Assembly (NCBI GenBank): GCA_947447845.1
Contig: CANFNO010000067.1
Coordinates: 1 to 9,401, forward strand
From: Burkholderiales bacterium
GTDB taxonomy: Bacteria > Pseudomonadota > Gammaproteobacteria > Burkholderiales > Burkholderiaceae
Length of the DNA stretch: 9,401 nt
Direction of reading: 5' to 3'
Both the position numbers and the translations under genes were made by a program. The notes below the pieces were generated by a model, which was given only the letters and a program-made list of their open reading frames with translations, made no database searches and was not told the DNA's origin. Positions 1 to 6,014 of this stretch are shown piece by piece. Each line of letters opens with the position of its first letter. Position 1 is the first letter of the stretch.

Positions 1-38
1 CTGCCCGAAAAAGCCACAGCCTGACAGCTGGCTCGGAA

Positions 39-62
39 GTCCGGCCACAATGCGGGCCGGAC
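39..62. promoter_or_regulatory. GC-rich inverted repeat upstream of ghrA
   Basis: Two perfect 8-bp arms, GTCCGGCC (39-46) and GGCCGGAC (55-62), flank an 8-nt loop. They could form a stable hairpin in RNA or be a dyad protein-binding site. The repeat ends 38 bp before the preferred ghrA ATG at 101. No U-tract follows it on either strand, so a classical intrinsic terminator is not supported. It may be the 3' end structure of the gene left of the window, a leader hairpin or an operator. The structure is directly visible; its role is unknown. Confidence 0.45.
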
Positions 63-100
63 ACTTCAAGCCTGCTTTAAGGCCACTTCTAGGACACGCC

Positions 101-1021
101 ATGCACATTACCTTTTGCTGCGCAGCTACCGAGGCCGAGCCCTGGCTGAACGATCTGCGTGCCGCCTTGCCCGGCGCCACCCTTAGCCTGTGGCAACCGG
201 GTGCACCGGCGGCCGATTACGGCATCGTCTGGCAACCGCCGCAGGCTTTTTTTGACGAGCAGCCACAGCTCAAAGTTGCCTTCAATATTGGCGCCGGTGT
301 GGATGCGCTGTTGCGCCTGAACATCGCCCCCGCGACACAGTTGGTGCGCTTGGACGATGCCGGTATGGGCGCACAAATGGCCGAATATGTTTGCCATGCG
401 CTGATTCGCCACTACCGGTCCTTTGATGGTTACGACCTCGACAAGGCGCAAGGCGTCTGGCGGCAGCGCGAGGTGCTGCCGCGCTCCGAGATGCCGGTCG
501 GCATCATGGGCCTGGGCGTGCTGGGCACGCGCGTGGCGCAGGCGGTGGCGCAGTTCGACTTCCCGGTGAACGGCTGGAGCCGCACCGCAAAGGACATACC
601 CGGTGTGCGCTGCTTCCATGGCGCAGCAGGCTTTCACGACTTTCTGGCCGCCAGCAAAGTGCTGGTCTCGGTGCTACCCGCCACGCCTGAGACGCGCGAC
701 CTGATCAACCGCGATACGCTCTCGCGCCTTCAGCCCGGTGGCTACCTGATCAATGTGGCGCGTGGTGCGCAAGTGGTGGAAGAAGACCTGCTGGCGCTGA
801 TCGATGCAGGCCATATGGCCGGTGCCGCTTTGGATGTGTTTCGCACTGAGCCCTTGCCCGCAGGTCACCCGTTTTGGGCGCACCCCAAAATCCGCATGAC
901 CCCGCACACCGCTGCGCTGACCATTCGTGCCGACTCCATCGCGCAAATCGCCACCAAGATTGCGGCCATGCAAAGCGGCAAGCCGGTGGTCGGGCTGGTG
1001 GACCGTCAGCGCGGATACTAG
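101..1021 (+). CDS. ghrA: Glyoxylate/hydroxypyruvate reductase A (D-2-hydroxyacid dehydrogenase)
   Basis: This is a cytosolic NAD(P)H-dependent reductase of the D-isomer 2-hydroxyacid dehydrogenase family, expected to reduce glyoxylate to glycolate and hydroxypyruvate to D-glycerate. The product is 306 aa, close to E. coli GhrA (about 312). A Rossmann dinucleotide motif G-L-G-V-L-G occupies residues 137-142. The catalytic triad is R221 (NVARG), E250 (RTEPLP) and H269 (TPHTAA). The frame is open from an ATG at 50, but the ATG at 101 is preferred: the first 17 codons look non-conserved, the family begins near the MHITF stretch, and AGGA at 91-94 lies 6 nt upstream of 101. It is followed 46 bp later by the HMG-CoA lyase gene on the same strand. 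The substrate (glyoxylate, hydroxypyruvate or another 2-ketoacid) is inferred from family resemblance. The same family also includes phosphoglycerate and lactate dehydrogenases. Confidence 0.87.
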   Translation: MHITFCCAATEAEPWLNDLRAALPGATLSLWQPGAPAADYGIVWQPPQAFFDEQPQLKVAFNIGAGVDALLRLNIAPATQLVRLDDAGMGAQMAEYVCHALIRHYRSFDGYDLDKAQGVWRQREVLPRSEMPVGIMGLGVLGTRVAQAVAQFDFPVNGWSRTAKDIPGVRCFHGAAGFHDFLAASKVLVSVLPATPETRDLINRDTLSRLQPGGYLINVARGAQVVEEDLLALIDAGHMAGAALDVFRTEPLPAGHPFWAHPKIRMTPHTAALTIRADSIAQIATKIAAMQSGKPVVGLVDRQRGY

Positions 1022-1067
1022 ACATCGCAACGTCCACTTGCCGGACACCTTGAAAAGAGAGATCGCC

Positions 1068-1976
1068 ATGCCCTTGCCCCAACGCGTCCAACTGATCGAT
1101 GTAGGCCCGCGCGACGGCCTACAAAACGAAAAGCAGCCGGTCAGCGCCGCCACCAAAATCGAACTGGTGCACCGCCTGCAGGACGCGGGCCTGACCGAGA
1201 TCGAAGTCACCAGTTTTGTTTCACCCAAATGGGTGCCGCAGATGGCGGATAACGCCGAGGTGATGGCCGGGGTCAAGCGCAAACCCGGCGTGCGTTACTC
1301 GGTACTCACGCCCAATCTGCAAGGCTATGAGGCGGCGCTCAATTCAAACCCCGACGAGATCGTGGTGTTCGGCGCGGCCAGCGAGGCCTTCAGCCAGAAA
1401 AACATCAACTGCTCCATTGCCGAAAGCATCGAGCGCTTCCGCCCGGTGGTGCAGGCCGCATTAGCTGCTGGCATCGCCGTGCGTGGCGCCATCTCCTGCA
1501 CCGTGGGCTGCCCGTATGAGGGCGAGATTGCGCCGGAGCGGGTGGAACTGGTGGCGCGCTTGATGCGCGAAATCGGGGTGCAACGGGTGGACATCGCCGA
1601 CACCATCGGCGTGGGCACGCCGGGCAAGGTGCAGCGTGCGCTGGAAGCCGCCCTCAAGCACTACGACATCAACGAGGTGTCCGGCCATTTTCACGACACC
1701 TACGGCATGGCACTGGCCAACACGCTGGCCGCGCTGCAGGTGGGGGTGTGGAACTTCCAGTCCTCGGTGGCTGGCTTGGGCGGTTGCCCCTATGCCAAGG
1801 GCGCCACCGGCAATGTGGCGTCTGAGGACGTGGTTTACATGCTGCATGGCATGGGCATTGAGACCGGCATTGATCTGGATAAACTCATCGATGCCGGTAA
1901 ATACATCAGCGATGCGCTGGGGCGTAAGCCCCATTCGCGCGCGGCCAATGCGCTGCTCACCAAGCGCCTGGGCTAG
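1068..1976 (+). CDS. mvaB: Hydroxymethylglutaryl-CoA lyase
   Basis: The enzyme cleaves (S)-3-hydroxy-3-methylglutaryl-CoA to acetoacetate and acetyl-CoA, the last step of leucine catabolism. It is a DRE-TIM-type metal-dependent TIM barrel of 302 aa, the usual bacterial length. Near the N-terminus, VGPRDGLQNE carries catalytic R15 and metal ligand D16. The H-F-H metal-binding motif is at 207-209 and is followed by D210. The lyase signature GLGGCPYAKGATGN contains the active-site cysteine C240. The frame is open further upstream to 927, but that stretch overlaps ghrA. The ATG at 1068 has the purine-rich AAAAGAGAGA just upstream and starts at the conserved domain. No other leucine/isovalerate (liu) genes are visible, so the pathway link is not supported by neighbours here. 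Whether it is co-transcribed with ghrA is open. Confidence 0.93.
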   Translation: MPLPQRVQLIDVGPRDGLQNEKQPVSAATKIELVHRLQDAGLTEIEVTSFVSPKWVPQMADNAEVMAGVKRKPGVRYSVLTPNLQGYEAALNSNPDEIVVFGAASEAFSQKNINCSIAESIERFRPVVQAALAAGIAVRGAISCTVGCPYEGEIAPERVELVARLMREIGVQRVDIADTIGVGTPGKVQRALEAALKHYDINEVSGHFHDTYGMALANTLAALQVGVWNFQSSVAGLGGCPYAKGATGNVASEDVVYMLHGMGIETGIDLDKLIDAGKYISDALGRKPHSRAANALLTKRLG

Positions 1977-2028
1977 GCCTTGGTTAGCATCGGGCCCTTC
2001 CTTGTTTTTTTGAGATGGACCCCAACCC

Positions 2029-2766
2029 ATGTGTGGAGCTGAATTGATAAGCCTTCCAGAAGGCGTGCAACGTGTTGCCGCCGTATTGCAGACGCACCAA
2101 CACCCGCATGCCCCTGTCATGCTGGAAGATGCCGCGCGCACCGCACAGCAGGCCGCAGACGCCTTGGGCGTGGCCCTGGGTCAGATTGCCAAGAGCATCA
2201 TCTTCCGCCGCCTCTCAGACGATGCTGCGGTGCTGGTGATCACCTCCGGTGATCGGCGTGTGGACCAGAAGAAGGTCGAGGCGCTGGTCGGGCCGCTGGG
2301 TCGTGCCGATGCCGCGTTTGTGAAGGCCAGTACCGGGTTCACCATCGGTGGCGTGGCGCCCATTGCCCATGCCAAGCCCTGCGTGACGCTGATGGACGAA
2401 GACCTGTTTCGCTTTGACGACATCTGGGCGGCCGCCGGCCATCCGCATGCCGTGTTTCAACTCACCCCCAACCAGCTGTGCTTTATGACGGGCGTCAATG
2501 AATCGGACGTGGTGGAGTGGCCCCTGGCCGACATGCCCGCCGGGGCGCGCAAAGTGCTGGGCGACCGTTCGGCCTCGGTGCAAGCTGCGGGAAAGAGTTC
2601 TATGTCACCCTGCGTGTCGGTTTGTCGCATGGATGAAAAGGTGGATGCCTGTTTGGGCTGTCTGCGCACCCGGGACGAACTCACCGCCTGGTCGACCATG
2701 GACGAGGACGCCAAATTCGCGGTGTGGAACGCAATTGACAAACGTTTACAGGCACGCATGGCATGA
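2029..2766 (+). CDS. YbaK/EbsC-type aminoacyl-tRNA deacylase fused to a DUF1289 domain
   Basis: Residues about 8-165 match the YbaK/EbsC (prolyl-tRNA-synthetase-associated) fold, whose members hydrolyse mischarged aminoacyl-tRNAs in trans. Visible hallmarks are HPHAPVMLEDAARTAQQAADALG, the GQIAKSIIFR segment with conserved K55, and the GFTIGGVAP loop. A linker of about 25 residues leads to a C-terminal DUF1289 domain (193-243). This has four cysteines, C195, C199, C208 and C211 (C-x3-C-x8-C-x2-C), then RTRDELTAWSTM. The YdhL/DUF1289 family is described as a predicted Fe-S or metal-binding protein of unknown function. The two are normally separate small proteins, so 245 aa indicates a fusion. 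The start is uncertain: TTG at 2044, behind GGAG at 2035-2038, would give MISLPEGVQ, which resembles family N-termini better than ATG 2029. The stop overlaps the next gene by 4 bp (ATGA), implying coupling. The specific tRNA substrate cannot be read from sequence. Confidence 0.85.
   Translation: MCGAELISLPEGVQRVAAVLQTHQHPHAPVMLEDAARTAQQAADALGVALGQIAKSIIFRRLSDDAAVLVITSGDRRVDQKKVEALVGPLGRADAAFVKASTGFTIGGVAPIAHAKPCVTLMDEDLFRFDDIWAAAGHPHAVFQLTPNQLCFMTGVNESDVVEWPLADMPAGARKVLGDRSASVQAAGKSSMSPCVSVCRMDEKVDACLGCLRTRDELTAWSTMDEDAKFAVWNAIDKRLQARMA
2035..2038 (+). promoter_or_regulatory. Candidate ribosome binding site for a TTG start of the YbaK gene
   Basis: GGAG lies 5 nt upstream of an in-frame TTG at 2044. 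The ATG at 2029 has only a weak upstream purine patch (TGGA at 2016-2019, 9 nt away). A start at 2044 would shorten the protein by five residues and place the start next to the conserved SLPEGVQRVA segment. The evidence is suggestive only. Confidence 0.4.
2589..2604 (+). promoter_or_regulatory. Possible internal ribosome binding site and ATG before the DUF1289 domain
   Basis: The purine-rich run GGGAAAGAG (2589-2597) lies 4 nt before an in-frame ATG (2602-2604). That ATG encodes M192, the residue immediately before the DUF1289 core SPCVSVC. Initiation here would yield a free 54-residue DUF1289 protein in addition to the fusion. This is an inference from position and sequence; no direct evidence is available. 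Confidence 0.3.
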
Positions 2767-3407
2767 AAGAGATCACCTTCTATCTGGACTTTATTTCTCC
2801 CTACGCCTACCTGGCGTTTGAAGAACTGCCCCAGGCCCTGATGGGTTTGAGCTACTCGGTCACGTACAAACCGGCAGCGCTGGGCGTGCTGCTGCGCCAC
2901 CACGGCAGCCTGGGCCCGGCCGAAATTCCAGCCAAACGCGATTGGACTTACCGCCACGTCATGTGGCTGGCGCACAGCAAAGGCGTCACCTTGGACATGC
3001 CATCCATGCACCCGTTCAACCCCATGCCGCTCTTGCGTCTGGCTGTGGCCACCGACCCGCAAGGCCTGCCCAATCGCTATGTGTGCGAAACCCTGTTTCG
3101 CCACGTCTGGAAGGGCGGCGCCGATGCAGCGGATGCCACGCGTCTGCAAGCCATCACCGAGGAGTTGGCCCCTGAGCGCGCGATCACCGATGACAGTGTC
3201 AAGGCCCAACTCAAGGCGCACACCGATGACGCCATCGCCCTGAATATTTTTGGCGTGCCAGCCTTTGAAGTGGATGGCAAAGTGTTCTGGGGGCTGGACG
3301 CGCTGCCGATGCTGCGTGCTTATATGGAAGGCGATGCCTGGTTTTCTGACGCCAACTGGAATGCGCCGCTCACCTTGCCTTCAGGACTGCCGCCCAAGAA
3401 AACCTGA
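2763..3407 (+). CDS. 2-hydroxychromene-2-carboxylate isomerase-like protein (DsbA/GST-kappa fold)
   Basis: This 214-aa cytosolic thioredoxin-fold protein belongs to the DsbA/HCCA-isomerase (GST kappa-like) family. Characterised members use glutathione to isomerise 2-hydroxychromene-2-carboxylate in naphthalene degradation. The N-terminal active-site region FYLDFISPYAYLAF places a serine (S12) where DsbA has CxxC, as in HCCA isomerases. The cis-proline loop G164-V165-P166, followed by AFEVDGKVFWGLDAL, is typical. No signal peptide is visible. The start ATG overlaps the previous stop (ATGA, 2763-2766), indicating translational coupling to the YbaK-DUF1289 gene. No ring-hydroxylating or other naphthalene-pathway genes are nearby, so the aromatic-degradation role should not be assumed. 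A general glutathione-dependent isomerase or transferase on an unknown substrate is equally likely. Confidence 0.85.
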   Translation: MKEITFYLDFISPYAYLAFEELPQALMGLSYSVTYKPAALGVLLRHHGSLGPAEIPAKRDWTYRHVMWLAHSKGVTLDMPSMHPFNPMPLLRLAVATDPQGLPNRYVCETLFRHVWKGGADAADATRLQAITEELAPERAITDDSVKAQLKAHTDDAIALNIFGVPAFEVDGKVFWGLDALPMLRAYMEGDAWFSDANWNAPLTLPSGLPPKKT

Positions 3408-3457
3408 ACCCCAAACCCGTGTCAGCGGAAGTAGAAAAATAACAACCGAGATTCGCC

Positions 3458-5284
3458 ATGCCCAATGCATTCAACTTCAACGCCTCCCCTTTTGACTGCC
3501 TGACCCAAGCCGAGCAGCGCCTGGTGCGCGACAGTGTGGACGTGGCCTACTTCCCCGAAGGTGCAGCCATTCTGGAAGTGGGCATTGCGCCCACCCACCT
3601 GTTTGTCATCATCAAAGGCTATGTGAGCCAGATGGAAGGCTCCGAGGTCATTACGTCCTATGGCCCGGACGATTGTTTTGACGGACGTGGCTTGGTCGCC
3701 GGTAAAGTGAGTAGCCGCTTTGTGGCCGCAGAAGAGGTTGTGGCGTATCAGTTGGCCAAGCAGGCGGTGAGTGATCTGATTGCGGCCAACGCCACCTTTG
3801 GCGCGCTGCTGTTTTCCGACCTGAGCAACAAGCTCAGTGCACTGTCGGCGCGACAAAGCCAGCATGAGTTGCAGAGCCTGACCATGTCGCGCGTGGACGA
3901 GGCGTTTTTGCGCCAGGCGGTGTTTGTCGATGCGGCTACCAGCATCCTTTCGGTGGTCAAGACTTTTCAGTCCGAGCGCACCTCGAATGTGTTGGTGCGC
4001 GACAGCAGCCAGACTCCTGAGCGCCTGGGCATCTTCACCGCCACGGCAGTGCAGCGTGCCATTCTGGATGGCCGTCCACTCGACCAGTTGCCCGTGGGCG
4101 ACTTGAGCAACTTCAAGCTCATCGAAGTGAAGCCCTCTGACCAGTTGGGCGACGCCATGGCCATCATGCTGCGCAACCGTGTGCACCGCGTGGTGGTGGT
4201 GGATGACGAGCGCAAGATTCATGGCATTCTGGAAGCGCTGGATTTGTTTAGCTTCCTGTCCAACCAGTCGCACCTGATCACCGAAAAGATCGAAGATGCC
4301 AAAGACCTGGATGGCCTGAGCCAGGCCGCCGCGCAGATCACCCGCATGATCGCGCTTCTGTACCGCAGTGGCTCGCGCGTCAACCTGATTGCCAAGCTGG
4401 TGCAGCAACTCAACTCGCGTCTGTTCGAGCGTGCCTGGAACCTGATCGCGCCACCCGAACTGGTCAAGAACAGCTGCCTGTTTGTGATGGGCAGCGAAGG
4501 GCGGGGTGAACAATTGCTCAAGACCGACCAGGACAATGGTTTGGTGCTGCGCGATGGCTACACGCCGCCGGACGATCTGGCCGACATTTGCGAGCGCTTC
4601 TCGGCTGCGTTGGCCAGCTTCGGTTATCCCGAGTGTGCGGGCCGCATCATGGTGAACAACCCGGACTGGCGCAATACGGCAGCCGGCTTTGGTCAAATGA
4701 CGCGCCAGTGGCTCATCATGCCCGACGGTGACAGCCTGATGAAGCTGGCCATCTTCATGGACGCGCACGCCGTCTGTGGCGACGCGCACCTGCTGGAAGC
4801 GGTGGAGGCGGGACTTAGCAAACTGGCCACCGACAACGATGGCATGTTGAACCGCTTTGCCTCGGCCATTGATGCCTTTGGCAGCGGTACCGGTTGGTGG
4901 AACCGGCTGCTGGGCCTGGGCGAAAAGGACAACCAGCTCAACATCAAAAAGGAAGGCATCTTTCCGCTGGTGCATGGTGTGCGCAGTCTGGCACTGGCCG
5001 AGCACGTGGAAGAGACGGGTACCACCGAGCGCATTTCGGCACTGGTGGCGCAAGCGGTGCTGACACCTGAGATGGGCGCTGATCTGACCGACAGCCTGTA
5101 CTTCTTCATGGGCCTGAAGCTCAAGGCCGGCCTGGCCGAACTCGACACCGGCCGTCCGGTGACCGGCGCTATTGATGTGGACAAACTCAGCAGCCTGGAC
5201 CGCGATTTGCTTAAAGACACGCTGGGTGTGGTCAAGCGCTTCAAGATTCTGCTGCGCTTGCGCTTCCATCTGGAGGCCGCGTGA
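3458..5284 (+). CDS. DUF294 nucleotidyltransferase-like protein with cNMP-like and CBS domains
   Basis: This 608-aa soluble protein has a recognised multi-domain layout. A cyclic-nucleotide-binding-like beta roll spans about 14-125. A CBS pair spans about 150-270, including RVHRVVVVDDERKIHGILEALDLF. A DUF294 nucleotidyltransferase-like domain follows (about 290-420) with GSEGRGEQ at 345-352 and the acidic pair D357 and D359 in LKTDQDNG, then the DUF294 C-terminal substrate-binding-like helical domain (about 460-600). The NTase motif resembles GlnD/GlnE-type GS..RGE...D.D, so transfer of a nucleotide to a protein is plausible, but the substrate is unknown. The cNMP phosphate cassette (FDGRGLVAGKVSSRFVA) lacks the canonical G-E, so cyclic-nucleotide binding is doubtful. 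ATG 3458 has only a modest GAG at 3448-3450 upstream. The 3' end overlaps the exonuclease gene by GTGA. In other proteobacteria this pair often sits beside acetate/solute symporter genes; none is seen here. Confidence 0.88.
   Translation: MPNAFNFNASPFDCLTQAEQRLVRDSVDVAYFPEGAAILEVGIAPTHLFVIIKGYVSQMEGSEVITSYGPDDCFDGRGLVAGKVSSRFVAAEEVVAYQLAKQAVSDLIAANATFGALLFSDLSNKLSALSARQSQHELQSLTMSRVDEAFLRQAVFVDAATSILSVVKTFQSERTSNVLVRDSSQTPERLGIFTATAVQRAILDGRPLDQLPVGDLSNFKLIEVKPSDQLGDAMAIMLRNRVHRVVVVDDERKIHGILEALDLFSFLSNQSHLITEKIEDAKDLDGLSQAAAQITRMIALLYRSGSRVNLIAKLVQQLNSRLFERAWNLIAPPELVKNSCLFVMGSEGRGEQLLKTDQDNGLVLRDGYTPPDDLADICERFSAALASFGYPECAGRIMVNNPDWRNTAAGFGQMTRQWLIMPDGDSLMKLAIFMDAHAVCGDAHLLEAVEAGLSKLATDNDGMLNRFASAIDAFGSGTGWWNRLLGLGEKDNQLNIKKEGIFPLVHGVRSLALAEHVEETGTTERISALVAQAVLTPEMGADLTDSLYFFMGLKLKAGLAELDTGRPVTGAIDVDKLSSLDRDLLKDTLGVVKRFKILLRLRFHLEAA
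5272..5276 (+). promoter_or_regulatory. Ribosome binding site supporting the GTG start of the exonuclease
   Basis: A GGAGG core inside the last codons of the DUF294 gene lies 4 nt before the GTG at 5281. Together with the GTGA stop/start overlap (5281-5284) it supports GTG 5281 as the exonuclease start and suggests coupled translation of the two genes. Confidence 0.65.
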
Positions 5285-5937
5285 ACGATATCGAGTTCCT
5301 TCCCCTGCGCTGGTGGGCGGCGCTCAAACGGGAATGGATGCTCTACCACCTGGGCCTGCCCGAATTCCGTTTCATGTTCGACCCGGCACCACCGAACGAA
5401 TGGGTGTCGCTGGATTGCGAGACCACCGGCCTCAACGTCGGCAAGGACGAGATCATCTCCATCGGTGCGGTGCGCATCGTGGGTAACCGCATCATGACCA
5501 GCGAGCGCCTGGAGTTGCTGGTCAAGCCCGAACACGGCGTGTCAGCCGAGAGCGTGAAGATTCACCGCCTGCGCGAGCAGGACGTGGCGCAGGGCCTGTC
5601 GATTGACGAAGCCATGAAGCAACTCATGCGCTTTATCGGTAGCCGCCCGTTAGTCGGTTACTTTCTCGAATTTGACGTAGCCATGATCAACAAGGCCCTG
5701 TTTCCCATGCTGGGTCAGGGCCTGCCGCAGCCCAAGATCGAAGTCTCTGGCATGTATTACGACTACAAGTACCGCCAGCAACCTGCTCACACCCGGCAGG
5801 ATGCACCGCAGATCGATCTGCGCTTTGACACCCTGATGGGCGACTTGGGCCTGCCGGTGCGTGATGCCCATGACGCGTTGAATGACGCGGTGATGGCGGC
5901 GCTGGCATTCATCAAATTGCGCCAACTCAAGGATTGA
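5281..5937 (+). CDS. DnaQ-like DEDDh 3'-5' exonuclease
   Basis: This 218-aa protein is a member of the RNase T/DnaQ exonuclease superfamily that removes nucleotides from 3' ends. All five DEDDh residues are visible: D45 and E47 in SLDCETTGLN (Exo I), D132 in GYFLEFDVAMINK (Exo II), and H197 and D202 in AHDALNDAVMAALAF (Exo III). Metal-dependent catalysis is therefore likely intact. It is too short and too divergent in context to be called the Pol III epsilon subunit. An N-terminal extension of about 40 residues, rich in Trp, Arg and Leu (LRWWAALKREWMLYHLG), precedes the catalytic domain. The GTG start overlaps the DUF294 stop and has a good GGAGG. The persistent pairing with DUF294 in proteobacteria suggests a shared task, possibly turnover of a nucleotide modification or a nucleotide signal, but that is inference. 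DNA or RNA preference cannot be read from sequence. Confidence 0.9.
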   Translation: MNDIEFLPLRWWAALKREWMLYHLGLPEFRFMFDPAPPNEWVSLDCETTGLNVGKDEIISIGAVRIVGNRIMTSERLELLVKPEHGVSAESVKIHRLREQDVAQGLSIDEAMKQLMRFIGSRPLVGYFLEFDVAMINKALFPMLGQGLPQPKIEVSGMYYDYKYRQQPAHTRQDAPQIDLRFDTLMGDLGLPVRDAHDALNDAVMAALAFIKLRQLKD

Positions 5938-6014
5938 AACTGCGTTCACACGGATGTGGGTTCGCCACCATTCAATGAATCCTGAGAACGAGGTAAGTTC
6001 CGCTTCAGGCCGCC

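Noticed and set aside
50..100. Upstream ATG at 50 as the ghrA start
   Set aside because: The extra 17 residues do not resemble the family, the ATG lies in the loop of the inverted repeat, and the ATG at 101 has AGGA at proper spacing.
927..1067. Upstream start of the HMG-CoA lyase frame overlapping ghrA
   Set aside because: The 47 extra residues would overlap the ghrA 3' end by 95 bp in another frame and show no homology to the family. ATG 1068 has a purine-rich site.
1977..2015. T7 run (2005-2011) after GGGCCC between mvaB and the YbaK gene as an intrinsic terminator
   Set aside because: No stable stem-loop directly precedes the T-run. The only short stem (GCCT/AGGC around the mvaB stop) is more than 20 nt away from it.
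2763..3407. Naphthalene-degradation gene cluster
   Set aside because: Only the isomerase-like gene is present; no dioxygenase, dehydrogenase or hydratase-aldolase of that pathway is visible.
3422..5269. A 615-codon open frame antisense to the whole DUF294 gene
   Set aside because: It is in exact codon register with the sense gene (each antisense codon is the reverse complement of a sense codon). It stays open simply because the sense gene uses no TTA, CTA or TCA codons. The translation shows no recognisable domain. Similar in-register shadows lie opposite ghrA, mvaB, hyi and glxR.
5954..5971. Short bulged hairpin in the convergent gap between the exonuclease gene and glxR as a bidirectional terminator
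   Set aside because: The stem is only six pairs with a bulge and there is no U-tract on either strand. The CGCC-TCAA-GGCG tetraloop hairpin at 6011-6022 overlaps the glxR stop and also lacks a U-tract.
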